In this document: one piece after another, positions 37,001-45,715 of the stretch | Layout of the letters: each line of letters starts with the position of its first letter | Numbering within the stretch: the first letter of the stretch is position 1 | Assembly (NCBI GenBank): GCA_036250195.1 | Contig: JAVHZZ010000002.1 | Location: 369,963,124-370,027,123, forward strand | DNA from: Mixophyes australis | Taxonomy: Eukaryota; Chordata; Amphibia; Anura; Limnodynastidae | Direction: 5' to 3' | Length of the DNA: 64,000 bases | Translations under genes and position numbers: made by a program | Notes under the pieces: generated by a model | Database searches by the model: none | Told to the model about the DNA's origin: nothing | What the model saw: only the letters and a program-made list of their open reading frames with translations

Positions 37001-37116
37001 ACAGTCTTCCCTTTCAGGCAGGTGTCACTCTTGCATTGTCTTCCTTTAATGAAGTTGTAGTAGATAAAGACGTAGAGCCCCACGGATATCCCCACCACCA
37101 GCAGGACGGTGACCAT
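19070..37116 (-). CDS. dhrs13: dhrs13-like short-chain dehydrogenase/reductase, five coding exons
   Basis: Coding exons (minus): 37116-36990, 32342-32224, 29945-29822, 22979-22668 and 19332-19070. All introns are GT-AG and the frame closes exactly: 945 bp, 314 aa. The start is ATG 37116; the codons upstream in this frame reach a stop. Residues 1-22 are a hydrophobic N-terminal membrane anchor. TGANVGIG (42-49) is the nucleotide-binding motif and ACR (66-68) fits the NADP-preferring RDH-type group. NNAG is at 121-124. The catalytic set is Ser170, Tyr197 and Lys201 (YCDSK). HPG (226-228) follows the core. Words such as [36 protein letters not shown] and GAQT-YCA-QEGIE match DHRS13 as I recall it better than RDH11-14. 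The vertebrate protein has a longer C-terminal tail that this one lacks. The substrate is unknown; retinoid or steroid is the family expectation. phf12 upstream on the same strand supports orthology. Confidence 0.9.
19949..20253. mobile_element. Palindromic MITE
   Basis: Arms TTGTTGGCTAGATACA... and ...TATCTGACCAATGATT are related inverted ends. The inner parts (CTGCAGACATGTCTAC and AGTGGGTTTGAAATGTACAG) are repeated as near-perfect inverse copies around a centre near 20110. The class is not assigned. Confidence 0.55.
20725..20870 (-). mobile_element. tRNA-derived SINE, minus strand
   Basis: Reading the minus strand from 20870 gives GGGGCAGCATTGTGGCCTAG, then TGGTTAGCACTTCTGCTTCA and the B box, then the tRNA-unrelated body with GTTTGTATGTTCTCCCTGTG. 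It is the same family as 4234-4335. Confidence 0.8.
21134..21309. mobile_element. Palindromic MITE ('CTATAGCAACCAAT' family)
   Basis: Terminal inverted repeats GGGGTAAAATTTATC / GATAAATTTACCCC. The inner arms contain GCCTATAGCAACCAATCAG and its complement. The total is about 176 bp and non-coding. It is the same family as 7340-7498 and 31984-32159. Confidence 0.8.
23302..24707 (+). repeat. 5' LTR, enlarged relative to the 3' LTR
   Basis: TG...CA ended. It aligns with the 3' LTR at both ends, but about 640 bp between about 23672 and 24310 have no match there. Part of the extra sequence is a Harbinger-type MITE (23834-24052). The rest is either insertion here or U3 sequence deleted from the 3' LTR. 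AATAAAGCC near 24615 lies at the expected place for the R-region poly(A) signal. Confidence 0.75.
23834..24052. mobile_element. Harbinger-type MITE with a rearranged left end
   Basis: The right end reads CAATTGAATACCCCCC followed by ATA, the same terminus and flank as the large Harbinger element. Subterminal GAGCGCTCG words are shared. At the left the CAATTGTTGC part is present, but the terminal GGGGGGTATT is replaced by GCATTAAAAG, which forms a perfect palindrome with TTGCTTTTAATGC. Confidence 0.7.
24966..25397 (+). pseudogene. gag-like fragment of the LTR element
   Basis: An open frame of 176 codons after the 5' LTR. It begins [18 protein letters not shown] and is mostly polar and acidic. 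Position and composition fit a gag/leader region but I see no diagnostic motif. The frame is interrupted by the insertion that starts near 25398. Non-functional. Confidence 0.45.
25398..25993 (-). mobile_element. Candidate solo LTR nested in the retroelement
   Basis: The minus strand begins TGTTAAAAG and ends CTTAACA, so the ends are TG...CA and form short inverted repeats. It holds a TATA-like word (TATATAAACTGGG, about 25609-25621) and an ATTAAA word about 140 bp later. It splits the gag-like frame of the host retroelement. No clean target duplication was found and the right boundary could lie as far as about 26230, so this is tentative. Confidence 0.4.
26453..27110 (+). pseudogene. CCHC knuckle and aspartic protease remnant of the LTR element
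   Basis: At about 26450-26500 one frame gives [14 protein letters not shown], a CX2CX4HX4C zinc knuckle. From 26624 another frame gives [11 protein letters not shown], with the D-S-G-A active-site word of a retroviral-type protease, then a typical beta-rich continuation to about 26940. The two motifs are in different frames, so the polyprotein is broken. Reverse transcriptase motifs (such as YxDD) are absent downstream. Confidence 0.65.
27200..27920 (+). pseudogene. Integrase N-terminal remnant of the LTR element
   Basis: Around 27265-27430, in two frames, the text matches the HHCC zinc-binding end of integrase: [13 protein letters not shown], then [17 protein letters not shown] and CADC. 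The DDE catalytic core does not follow. A long basic, low-complexity open frame runs to the purine tract instead. The element therefore passes from protease to integrase with the polymerase deleted, and it cannot be autonomous. Confidence 0.6.
27921..28665 (+). repeat. 3' LTR
   Basis: 745 bp beginning TGTCAGGAAACGGG and ending GGTATCCTCACA. It is closely similar to the two ends of the 5' LTR but lacks its central 640 bp. Confidence 0.8.
28666..29821. other. Intron 3 remainder, nothing recognised
   Basis: About 1.15 kb between the LTR element and exon 3 of dhrs13. It is AT-rich, with no repeat family or exon I can name. Confidence 0.5.
30735..31345. repeat. 35-bp minisatellite with higher-order structure in dhrs13 intron 2
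   Basis: About 17 tandem copies of a 35-bp unit containing CCACCTTTATCTACCTGG and CTCTTAGCAGT. Variants at two positions define unit types, and a block of seven types (245 bp) occurs twice in the same order. The last three units are identical. It lies between coding exons 3 and 2 of the dhrs13-like gene. Confidence 0.95.
31984..32159. mobile_element. MITE with TAA target duplication
   Basis: 176 bp. Ends GGGGTAAATGTATC / GATACATTTACCCC, flanked on both sides by TAA (31981-31983 and 32160-32162). TAA is the TWA target preferred by Harbinger elements. The inner arms are the CTATAGCAACCAAT family. It ends 65 bp from the exon 2 splice donor of dhrs13. Confidence 0.85.
33252..34615 (-). mobile_element. 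L2-clade LINE 3' fragment, antisense in this orientation
   Basis: On the minus strand, 34509-34237 encodes a C-terminal L2 RT segment containing [15 protein letters not shown] and [11 protein letters not shown]. The matching words [15 protein letters not shown] and [11 protein letters not shown] occur in the LINE at about 49220-49420. It is followed by a 3' UTR ending AGCGCTACGGAATATGTTGG, TATATAAATAAATGATG and a (GAT)n-type tail. A hAT MITE is inserted at 33467-33747. The copy is 5' truncated, as is usual for LINEs. Confidence 0.8.
33467..33747. mobile_element. hAT MITE, 8-bp duplication GCTGCAAA
   Basis: 281 bp with ends CAGTGGCGGAT / ATCCGCCCCTG and the 8-bp direct repeat GCTGCAAA on both sides (33459-33466 and 33748-33755). 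The body is a large palindrome centred near 33590 (CTGCTCTGATTG and its complement). It is nested in the L2 fragment. Confidence 0.9.
34616..36479. other. dhrs13 intron 1, no gene recognised
   Basis: Mostly unique-looking AT-rich sequence. A GC-richer stretch at 35090-35410 with G and C runs looks like a further repeat, but I see no clear ends. Short open frames are not supported by motifs. Confidence 0.45.
36488..36601. mobile_element. hAT-type palindromic MITE, 8-bp duplication CTAGTACA
   Basis: 114 bp. The arms contain CCAACCTGTGGCTCTCCAGG and its reverse complement. CTAGTACA lies on both sides (36480-36487 and 36602-36609). It is in dhrs13 intron 1. Confidence 0.9.
36732..36998 (-). repeat. 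38-bp minisatellite made of duplicated splice donors
   Basis: Tandem units of about 38 bp reach back from the true 5' splice site of dhrs13 exon 1 (36990/36989) into the intron. On the minus strand each unit contains AGTGACAGGTAAGAGGGGC or a one-base variant, that is, the last exon bases and the first intron bases. Copies of the donor word sit near 36762, 36801, 36839, 36877, 36915, 36951 and the authentic 36989. Confidence 0.9.
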
Positions 37117-37170
37117 GATTCCTAGTCCTTCTCTGTACAATGCTTAAACAAATGACGTCTCTCAGCCAGA
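37117..37170 (-). other. Candidate 5' UTR part of dhrs13 exon 1
   Basis: 54 bases upstream of the start codon. They are preceded on the minus strand by a pyrimidine-rich stretch and CTCCTACAG (AG at 37172-37171), a good 3' splice site. This suggests a spliced non-coding first exon further upstream. A GACGTCA word lies in this segment. Confidence 0.45.
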
Positions 37171-37890
37171 CTGTAGGAGCAAAGAGCAAATGGAGATTAT
37201 GTTCGTTCTAATTTCAGTGGATGCAGTTCACGTTTTATCTTATTACTGCTGGTCAGTCCTCCCCCACTGCTGTGTGACAGTAGGCAGACGGCAGCTCACA
37301 TTATCCTTATCTCACAACACAGCACGACCCACATTGGCTGTTACACAACCTACTCTCTACGGCTGCTCAATGGAGACAAACTTTGTACTTTTGCAAAAAG
37401 TTACTTTACGTGAGATCTGCAGTTACCGCCTTGCTAGTCACTGTAATCAGATACTGAGCATATCCATTTCCAAACGTGTATTTCCCTTTATCTACTGTTT
37501 TCTACCTAAGACACCGGCTGCCAGGTTATCCTTCTGTGGCTCTCTCATTGTTGTAAAATTACAGTTCCAAAATACTGATCAGATATCCTGGAACTTATAG
37601 TCCCACAACAGCTGGAGAGCGACATACTTATTATCAACCTCTGATCTGAGAGTGCTGGGGCTTATTTAATAATACCATGCAATAAGCACTGATGTTCTGT
37701 ATCCCATAACAACCAACAAGATAATAGCTTTTATCAGTCTAATATAGTCATACTAAAAACAAAGCTGCATGAAAGAAATTGTTCAAAGGCTGTGCACAGG
37801 TAATATTAAGTGGTTGCTTGTTTTTCATTTCAGAGATGGCAACCCTGCTGGGGACTTTTATGTTGGGCGGTATAAAGACTGTGAGACTTA

Positions 37891-38461
37891 TACCACATTC
37901 ATACTGCACCAAAAACCCGGGTTTTTGCAGGGGCACGCTGAAAAACCCGAGTCTTGGTGCAGTATGAATAGTCCAACCCCAAAATCCCGGGACTTAGACC
38001 CGGTATTTTGCGAGGGGTAATTCCCAGGTCTCACCATTCATACTGTAAAAAAAAAATGTCAATTTAAAAAAAATTATTTGAATTAATAAAAAATACATAA
38101 CAAATGTTTACTTTACTTATTTTCAGCCAGTGTGTCTCCGGTGCGTTGCCGGCTGTCAGGGGGACCTCTGGGTACTAAAATGACGTCATTTCTAATGGAC
38201 TAGAAATGACGTAATTTTAGTACCCAGAGGTCCCCCTGACAGCCGGCAACGCACCGGAGACACCGCTGGCTGAAAATAAGTAAAGTAAACATTTGTTATG
38301 TATTTTTTATTAATTAAAATCATTTTTTACACTTTTTTTTTTTGTAAAACCCGGGTCGGGCAGGTGCAGTATGAATCTTCTTATCTATACTGCCCTGTGC
38401 CCCGGCAATATCCCGGGTTAACAACCCGGGATATTGCCGGGGCGGCAGTATGAAAGTGGTA
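37891..38461. mobile_element. 571-bp hairpin MITE with TTA duplication
   Basis: Ends TACCACATTCATACTGC / GCAGTATGAAAGTGGTA are flanked by TTA on both sides (37888-37890 and 38462-38464), a Harbinger-style TWA target. From about 38050 to 38345 the two halves form a near-perfect inverted repeat with arms of about 145 bp around a 4-base centre near 38197. The arms contain TGACGTCA / TGACGTAA at the loop. It is non-coding, in the probable 5' UTR intron of dhrs13. Confidence 0.88.
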
Positions 38462-38747
38462 TTACTGAAAAACAAGCCCAAACCAATCCTAAAAGCCCAA
38501 TTTACAGGAGACCGTCCTTTTCTATAACACTAATTTCTACACTGAATCTCCATTTATAAAACCTTTATAACCCTAAGAGGACACATTTGTACACTGATAT
38601 GGCAAATGAAAACGCAAATGCTGTAATTTAGGACACTGGTATGTCTATACCACACAGCCCCATGATATAAAATAGGGCCCTGAAAGCAGTCTTCTGACAT
38701 GAGCAGCTTACTGAATGGGAGGGGAGAGTGTTATACAGCAGTGTTAC

Positions 38748-38895
38748 CTGCTATAAGTGCAGCAATCGTTTGTGACTTATTTCAGTATGATGCTGTAGAT
38801 CCGTCTTCCTGTGATTTATTCCACATCCTCTTCTGACTCCGCCCACCCACAAAGTGCCACTTTATTGGAGGAATTCTCTGCACAACCCGCCCACC
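38748..38895 (-). promoter_or_regulatory. Candidate dhrs13 promoter and non-coding first exon
   Basis: Read on the minus strand: GGTGGGCGGG (38895-38886), CTCCAATAAA (CCAAT at 38868-38864), GGGTGGGCGGAG (38848-38837), then about 90 bp ending CTTATAGCAG|GTAAC, a good splice donor at 38748/38747. The pieces are spaced like a TATA-less promoter with a short first exon, and an acceptor exists at 37171. This is inference only. Confidence 0.4.
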
Positions 38896-38899
38896 AAAA

Positions 38900-40646
38900 A
38901 ACCCAAAAAACTGAATGCACCAATCACAAAATGGTAAGAGAACCCCCCCCCCCCCCAAAAAAAAAAACCAATTATGCAGCCTGAGGACTTGGAGAACGTG
39001 TCCAAGCCCAAAAACAAGCTACCCACGACAGTGAAAGAAAACCCGCAACTTCACAAAAAAAGAAGCCCAATTCCGCTTGTTATAAGCGGAATTGATAACT
39101 ATGGTCCCCAGTAGTGGGATAGAGGGAATGTGGCCACGTAATTATGGGGGGTGGTCACTCCACCAGCCATCTGCCTACTGCTACAAATTCGGGACAGTTG
39201 GGAGCTATGCGTCCTCTGGTGTGTACTGGGAGACAATATTCATTTGTAGGGGTTGCAATAAAAGTTAATTTTCTTAAACATTTAAAATACAAAGAAGTTA
39301 TTTGCAGATATCACATTCGTGTACCTCTCACCTCTGTTGTAACATATTCAGGGGTAGGCTGGCAAATTTTAGCTTGCGGGGGCAAGACCTGGCTCAGCAG
39401 CCTGTTGGGAACATTTTAAAGGAAAACAAGGCAGGTAGCCCGAGGACCCGGCCCAAAGGCAGCCCACTTTGGGACTGGTCAGGGGAGGGGGATTTATAGA
39501 TACCCCCCTACCTAGCCAGTACCTGAACATATTACTTGCTGTCACCTCACCTCTGTAGTAACACATTAACCTCCGTCACCTCTTTACTAACATATTCCTC
39601 CTGCAGCAACACACTTCTACCCTCCCTTGTAAGACGTTCCCCCATCACCTCTGTAGTACTCTCCCTCCCCCCATAGTAATACATTCCTATGCATATTTTT
39701 TTTACCTTACCCGAGTTCATGAATCCTGATTCATTGCAAAACTGACCTCACTGACAAAATGTAAGAACTCACTGCAGCTGTGGTGGGGGTGGGTGGGGGG
39801 GGTGAAGATTGGGCACGTCCCTATGCCACCAGCAAGACACAGGATAATGCGGAACAGATACTGGGGGACATGGGACACCAAGATAGACCATACCTCTCAA
39901 CTGTCCCGATTTAGGCAGGCGAGTCGCTATATGTGGCCCCAGGCCATGATGTATTTAACATGTACACTTAAAAGATCACAAGAGACCAAATTCGGCTACA
40001 TATTTTATTCCATGCTTTTTACCTGCATCTAGAGTAACCTACTTTTGCTCTTTACGGTTATGTGAGGGGACACTGGCAGCTGGAGCAGGTCACATTCGTC
40101 ATCATGTCTTTCATTTCTAGAACTCCAGACGTTTGCATCTGTAAGCTTTAGTAGTGATCACGTGCTTCCTCTGCTTTCTGTCTCCTCTTTCAGGAGGTCA
40201 CTGCTCGGTTTTTGGCCATGTGGCTCCTCTTATGTTTTGTTTGCGATAGGCCATGGCAATAGCCAGTCTCCACTTTGGCCCCATGTGGCTGACCTATCCC
40301 ATTGTTCGGTGCTTATGCAAGCACCTGATTAGTGATGTTGGCAGATGACAGCACAGGAAGTCAACTGCCGGTCTTATTTTAGGCTAAGTTTGGGGCCCCA
40401 AAAGAAGGAAATTGCCAATATTGCTGTATCTCTGGTCATCTTAGATTTTACCAAACTGCAACATATTCTGTATACATAGGGAATGAGACTGGATCACTTT
40501 AGCTCCCAGTGTCAAATTTGTTGCTTGCACAATATAGCCTATCTAGTATATCTTGTGGGAGAGAAGAAGGTGGAAGCAGGAGACGGGCAACACAGAGTTG
40601 TATATTGCAATGCCCAATGCCTCAGTCCTTTACTCCAGCATGGATA
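38900..40646. other. Between dhrs13 and a Tc1 element; no gene recognised
   Basis: Contains a C run (38943-38956), a short palindrome (AATTCCGCTTGTTATAAGCG, 39070-39090) and repeat-like phrases on ACATATTC and CACCTCTGTAGTA between 39320 and 39680. No frame with recognisable protein sequence. Confidence 0.5.
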
Positions 40647-40846
40647 TACACTATATGGACAAAAGTATTCGGATTTTTGACCATTACACCAACAGTGACT
40701 GTAAATACATTGTATTCCAATACATATACTTTAATATAGAGTTGGTCCCCTTTTGCAGTGATAACAACTTCCACTCTTCTTGGGAGACTTTCCACAAGAT
40801 GTTGGGAGTGTTTCTGTGGGCATTTGTGCCCATTCATTCTGTAGAG

Positions 40847-41480
40847 CAGGGGTCAGGGAACCTTTTTACCTTTTACCCCAAACTATATTTAGATACGCCG
40901 ACGTTACCCCCCCTTGATTTGAAAGGAAGGAAATCATATATTATTAATTATTGGAATTCTAAATTTTTTTTGAATCTATTCAAAATTTCTTTGAAAGCCT
41001 CAACTTCAAAACTTCAGGTTTTGGAGAAATGATGTTGCTTCATTTTTGATACAAGAGCATCAATATTGGGGCATTTTGATGTCAGAGCAATTTGGATACA
41101 GTCTTCAGCGTACAATTGATTTCTCTGCTTTGTTTTTATGTTCGTTAGAGTGGAAAATCCTTGTTTGCAAAGGTAGGTTGTTGCAGAAGGCAGCAACTTT
41201 TTGACTGCCTCCTCATGTGTAATTTTGAATGCCTTTGCAGCTGTTGACATCCAAAAATATGACAGATCTGCTTTGTTTTCAAATGCAATACGTGCTTCAT
41301 TATTGCATCGAAGCTCAAGAAGTGCCTCTGCCAACCCTTGAGGCTCTTCTGGTACAACAGCAATTTCATATTTAAAGAGGTCTACAATCCAACTGACAGC
41401 ATGTGAATCAACAGCATTACCCCCAGGAATTTCATTTTTTACCCCATTTGGGTTAATTTACCCCTGTTCCCTGACCACTG
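40847..41480 (-). mobile_element. hAT element remnant, 8-bp duplication CTGTAGAG
   Basis: 634 bp with ends CAGGGGTCAGGGAACC / GGTTAATTTACCCCTG...CCACTG and the 8-bp direct repeat CTGTAGAG on both sides (40839-40846 and 41481-41488). The minus strand carries a 106-codon piece of hAT transposase. It is an internally deleted copy. Confidence 0.9.
41014..41334 (-). pseudogene. hAT transposase C-terminal fragment
   Basis: 106 residues containing KKLLPSATTYLCKQGFSTL, LTNIKTKQRN and CIQIALTSKCPNIDALVSK. These are the words of the C-terminal dimerisation region of hAT transposases and of host proteins derived from them (ZBED/SCAND3/GTF2IRD2 type). The N-terminal BED finger and the DDE catalytic part are missing. 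Confidence 0.85.
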
Positions 41481-41506
41481 CTGTAGAGCATTTATGGGGT
41501 CAGGCA

Positions 41507-42387
41507 CTAATTTGGACAAGAAGGCATGGCACACAATCTCCGTTCCAGTTCATTCCAAAGGTGTGGGGTTGAGGTCAGGGCTCTCTGCGGACCAGTCAAG
41601 ATTTCCAAACCAAAAACATCAAACCATGTCTTTCTAGTCCTTGATTTGTGCACTGGGGCAGTCATGTTGGAATAGAAAAGGGCTCTCCCCAAACTGTTGC
41701 CACAAAGTTGGACGCATAGCATTGTCGAAAATGACTTGGTATGCTGATGCATTAAGATTGCCCTTCACTGGAGATAAGGGGCCTAGCCCAAACCCTGAAA
41801 AACAGCCCCATACCATTATCCCTTTCCACCAAACTTCACTGTAGGCATAATGCAGTCAGGCAGGTAACATTCTCCCGACATCCGGCAAACCCAGACTCGC
41901 CCATCTGACTGCCAGAGAAGTGTGATTTGTCACTCCACAGAACACGTTGCCACTGCTCCACAGTCCAGTGCCAGTGTGCTCTACACCACTCCATCCGACG
42001 CTTGGCATTGGTCTTGGTGATGTGAGGCTTGCATGCAGCTGCTCGGTCATGGAAACCCATTCCATTCGCACAGTTTTTGTACTTACAATAATGCCAGTGG
42101 AAGTTCAGAACTCTTCAGCTATGGAATCAGCAGAGCATTGGTGACTTTTACACACCGTGCACCTTAACAGTCGTTGACCCCGCTCTGTGATTTTACGTGA
42201 TTTCCCACTTCCTGGCTGAGTTGCTGCTGTTCCTAAATGCTTCTACTTTATAATAATATCACTTACAATTGACCATGGGATATCCAGCCAGGATGAAATT
42301 TCATGTCCAATCCTTTTGCAAAGGTGGCATCCTATCACAGTACCACTCTTGAAGTCGCTGATCTCTTCAGAATAACCCATTTTGTAT
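41507..42387 (-). pseudogene. Tc1 transposase, frameshifted
   Basis: Minus-strand pieces in several frames. A start region equivalent to the helix-turn-helix of the 58746 copy lies near 42380. Then come KRRMEWCRAHWHWTVEQW and VLWSDKSHF (first catalytic Asp), [18 protein letters not shown], then [11 protein letters not shown] (second Asp) and PHLWNELERRL. Frameshifts and stops break it, so it is inactive. Confidence 0.85.
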
Positions 42388-42517
42388 CACAAATGTATAC
42401 AAATGGAGACTGCATGTTAAGTGCTTGATGTTATACACCTCTGGCAACGGGTCCGATTGAAACACCTCAATTCAATAATTAACAGGTGTGACCAAATACT
42501 TTTGTCCATATAGTGTA

Positions 42518-43718
42518 TTATGGAAGAGGATTATGCCTTCTCTTCTTGCTCTACTTCTACCCTCAGTCACTGAGGAATAAATATCAGCTTGACATCATAC
42601 CTTCAAAGCCTTCCCTGTATCCAGTTTTGACAACTGCAAACCCGGGTCAGTTATGAAGTTAGTCACCAAGAACTTTAAAAGTAAAGACCACTTGTATCTG
42701 CCCCCTAAATGGATCATATGTATACCTGCTTTTAATTTAATTTATACTAAGTTGTATACCGGAAGGAGTTGCTATATTTGATATAGCTGTGGCTACAAGC
42801 ACGTAGTACACAGGCTCAGGCTTCATCAGGGAAGAAGTAAGAAAGAGGGACAAGAGATATGAAAGGATATAAGAGAGATAACAGGACACAGGTAGACCTT
42901 AGGGATAGTTGGAGGAAAATGCGAAAAGGTCAAAAGGAAAGGAGATAGCAGGTGGACACAGAGGGGATGACCTTGCATTATTTAATATTACTTGTTACAG
43001 TGCTGTATACACTTTTTAAGGCACTGTGTGTCTGTGCAGTTAAGCAGGATACAGGAAGAGAAAATATTTGTACAGTCTGAAGCAGCTGACAGTATAATTC
43101 AGTCTTGGATTTCAAATTTCTCAGCGTTCCCGTTACTCAGCGGAGAGCCTTCCTCCTACTACCATGTCTCCCCAGTTTGTTTTATGTGGGTTTGCCAGAT
43201 TATCCATTTAAAACCAGACATATAAAATACACATGTCGCACTGCTCCATTGCAATTAGTTAATAGGCACAGTATGTGCATTTTATGAGTCTGATTTTAGA
43301 TGACTGACCAGGCAACCTTAGTTTTATGGAGCATATGGTTTTCCTTGATTCTGTAACAAATATCTGGGGACACATTTTGGCAAGATTGATTGACCCTATT
43401 TTTTCGTAGTTATTCAATTTTCTTTCCATTCAACCTCTCGATATGCATGCTCTTCTCTATGCATTTGAGCTATTGGTGTGAATATATTAAGTATATACTA
43501 CAACTAGATGAACCATTTGATATTTCAATGTACATTTAATAAACTAATAACTAAAGATGTAACAATGTAAGTTTGAGATCAAGCATAAAATAGATACGAG
43601 TTTCCATTGCGGCATTCCACCCTCTCACACTGCATTAGATAGTAGTAGTACTGCCCTGCACAAGTATCGTTCCCTTTCTGTATCTCCTCTACTGGGAAGA
43701 ATGGGCAGAGGGATAGCA
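42518..43718. other. No gene or repeat recognised
   Basis: About 1.2 kb, AT-rich. It contains a purine-rich stretch at 42830-42970 (AGGAAA/GAGAGA words). Open frames are short and without motifs. Confidence 0.5.
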
Positions 43719-44046
43719 TCATCATCATCATCAGCTATTTATATAGCACCACTAATTCCGCAGCTCTGTACAGAGAACTCACTCACATCAGGGCCCTGCC
43801 CCCCATTGGAGTTTACAGTCTAAATTCACATACATACATATATATATATATATATACATACATACATACATACATACATACACAGACTGAGCGACACTAA
43901 TGTCAATTTAATAGCAACCAATTAACTTCCCAGTGTATTTGGAGTGTGGGAGGAAACTGAATCATCCGGAAGAAACCCACACAAATACGGGGAGAACATA
44001 CAAACTTAATGGTAACAAGTGCTAACCACTAAGCCACCGTGCCGCC
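43719..44046 (-). mobile_element. tRNA-derived SINE with L2-like 3' tail
   Basis: On the minus strand it starts GGGCGGCACGGTGGCTTAG near 44046 (A box present), lacks part of the B-box region, then has the SINE body with GTTTGTATGTTCTCC. After a (TATG)n/(TA)n microsatellite at about 43836-43885, the 3' domain contains GAGCTGCGGAATTAGTGGTG, CTATATAAATAG and a (GAT)n tail. That tail resembles the 3' ends of both L2 LINE copies in the window. Confidence 0.8.
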
Positions 44047-44668
44047 CATATCAACAGATTGGCAGCCTTAGCATAGTGCCACCTGAAATTATATTCTCTC
44101 CTTTTTCAGTACGGTCTACTATATATAATGAACATGAAAGCTCCTGGTCATGTGAGGAGTGTAGAAATGGTATAAGCCAAATTTTATTATCCATCTATCA
44201 GTCTGCAAATGTGGAACATCCCCTAAAGCAAGTTATGTGACAGTGAATGGGAAGAAATGAAGAGATCATTCAAGACTACAGTCATGGCCAAAAGTTTTGA
44301 GAATTACGCAAATATTATTCTTCACAAAGTCTGCTGCCTCAGTTTTTATGATTGCAATTTGCACACTCCAGAATGTCATGAAGAGTGATCAGATGAATTG
44401 CAATTATTTTCTAAGTCCCTCTTTGTCATGACAAAGAGCTTTATCCCCAAAACAACATTTCCACTGCATTTCAGCCCTTCCATAAAAAGTACCAGCTGAC
44501 ATTAGGTCAGTGACTCTCTCGTTAACAGAGGTGAGTGTTGAAGAGGTCAAGGCTGGAGATCACTGTCATGCTAATTGAGTTAGAATAACACACTGGAAGC
44601 TTTAAAAGGAGGGTGGTGCTTGAAATAATTGTTCTTTCTCGGTTATCCATGGTTACCTGCAAGGAAAC

Positions 44669-45335
44669 ATGTGCAGTCATCATTGCTTTGCACAAAAGGG
44701 CTTCACAGGCAAGGATATTGCTGCTAGTAAGATTGCACCTAAATCAACCATTTATAGGACCATCAAGGACTTCAAGGAGAGAGGATCAATAGTTGTGAAG
44801 AAGGCTTCAGGGCAAAAAAGAACGTCCAGCGAGCGCCAGGACCGTCTCCTAAAGTTGATTCAGCTGCGGGATCAGGGCACCACCAGTGCAGAGCTTACTC
44901 AGGAATGGCAGCAGGCAGGTGTGAGTGCATCCGCACATACACAGTGAGGTGAAGACTTTTGGAGGATGGCGTGGTGGCAAGAAGGCCAATAAAGAAACCA
45001 CTTCTCTCCAGGACAAACATCAGGGACAGACTGATATTCTGCAAAAGGTACAGCAATTGGACTGCTGAGGACTGGGGTAAGGTCATTTTCTTTGATGAAT
45101 CCCCTTTCAGATTGTTTGGGGCATCTGAAAAACCGCCTGTCCGGAGAAGGAAAGGTGAGCGCTACCATCAGTCCTGTGTTATGTCAACAGTAAATCATCC
45201 TGAGACCATTCATGTGTGGGGTTGCTTCTCAGCCAAGTTAGTGGGCTCACTCACAATTTTGACTAAACACAGCCATGAATAAAGAATGTTACCAAAACAT
45301 CCTCCAAGAGCAACTTCTCTCAAACATCCAAGAAC
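44669..45335 (+). pseudogene. Tc1 transposase, 5' part
   Basis: First frame: helix-turn-helix text (GFTGKDIAASKIAPKSTIYRT) and a second DNA-binding part (RLLKLIQLRDQGTTSAELTQ). After a frameshift near 44945 the second frame gives RRPIKKPLLSRTNIRDRL and VIFFDESPFRLFG with the first catalytic Asp, then HVWGCFSAKLVGSLTIL. The frame is lost near 45280, before the insertion. Inactive. Confidence 0.88.
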
Positions 45336-45521
45336 ACCAACCCATTGTGGTATACCCGATCACCGGATAGGCCAATATGCCCCTATAATGCACATTGTAG
45401 GCATAGAGATCCAATTTTCAAAAAAAAAAAAAATCCCTCACCTAGAAAATCCTGGATCTTTTCAATTTATTATAGGGTCGGTAACACACAAGTGAAGGGA
45501 GCATGCACCATTAAGAACAAG

Positions 45522-45714
45522 GGGACTGATTCATTAAGGATCTTAACTTGAGAAACTTCTTATTTCAGTCTCCTGAACAAAACCATGTTACAATGCAAGG
45601 GGTGCAAATTAACATTCTGTTTTGCACAAAAGTTAAATACTGACTGTTCTTTCATGTAGCACACGAATATCAACTTTAAATGTCAGTGTACAAATAAGCT
45701 ATCAAGTATTTCAC
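45522..45714 (-). repeat. MITE-like repeat with invertible core, copy 2
   Basis: Reverse-complement match to 2335-2476 (CTGATTCATTAAGGATCTTA...). Its core (45662-45714) is in the same absolute orientation as in copy 1, and so is inverted relative to the flank. Confidence 0.6.
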
Positions 45715-45715
45715 A

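Larger units (their letters stand above)
40649..42515 (-). mobile_element. Tc1-type transposon, interrupted by a hAT element
   Basis: Inverted ends CACTATATGGACAAAAGTATT / AATACTTTTGTCCATATAGTG (one mismatch class), with TA on both sides (40647-40648 and 42516-42517). The transposase text lies on the minus strand between about 42400 and 41500. A related copy is at 58606-59514. Nested hAT at 40847-41480. Confidence 0.92.
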
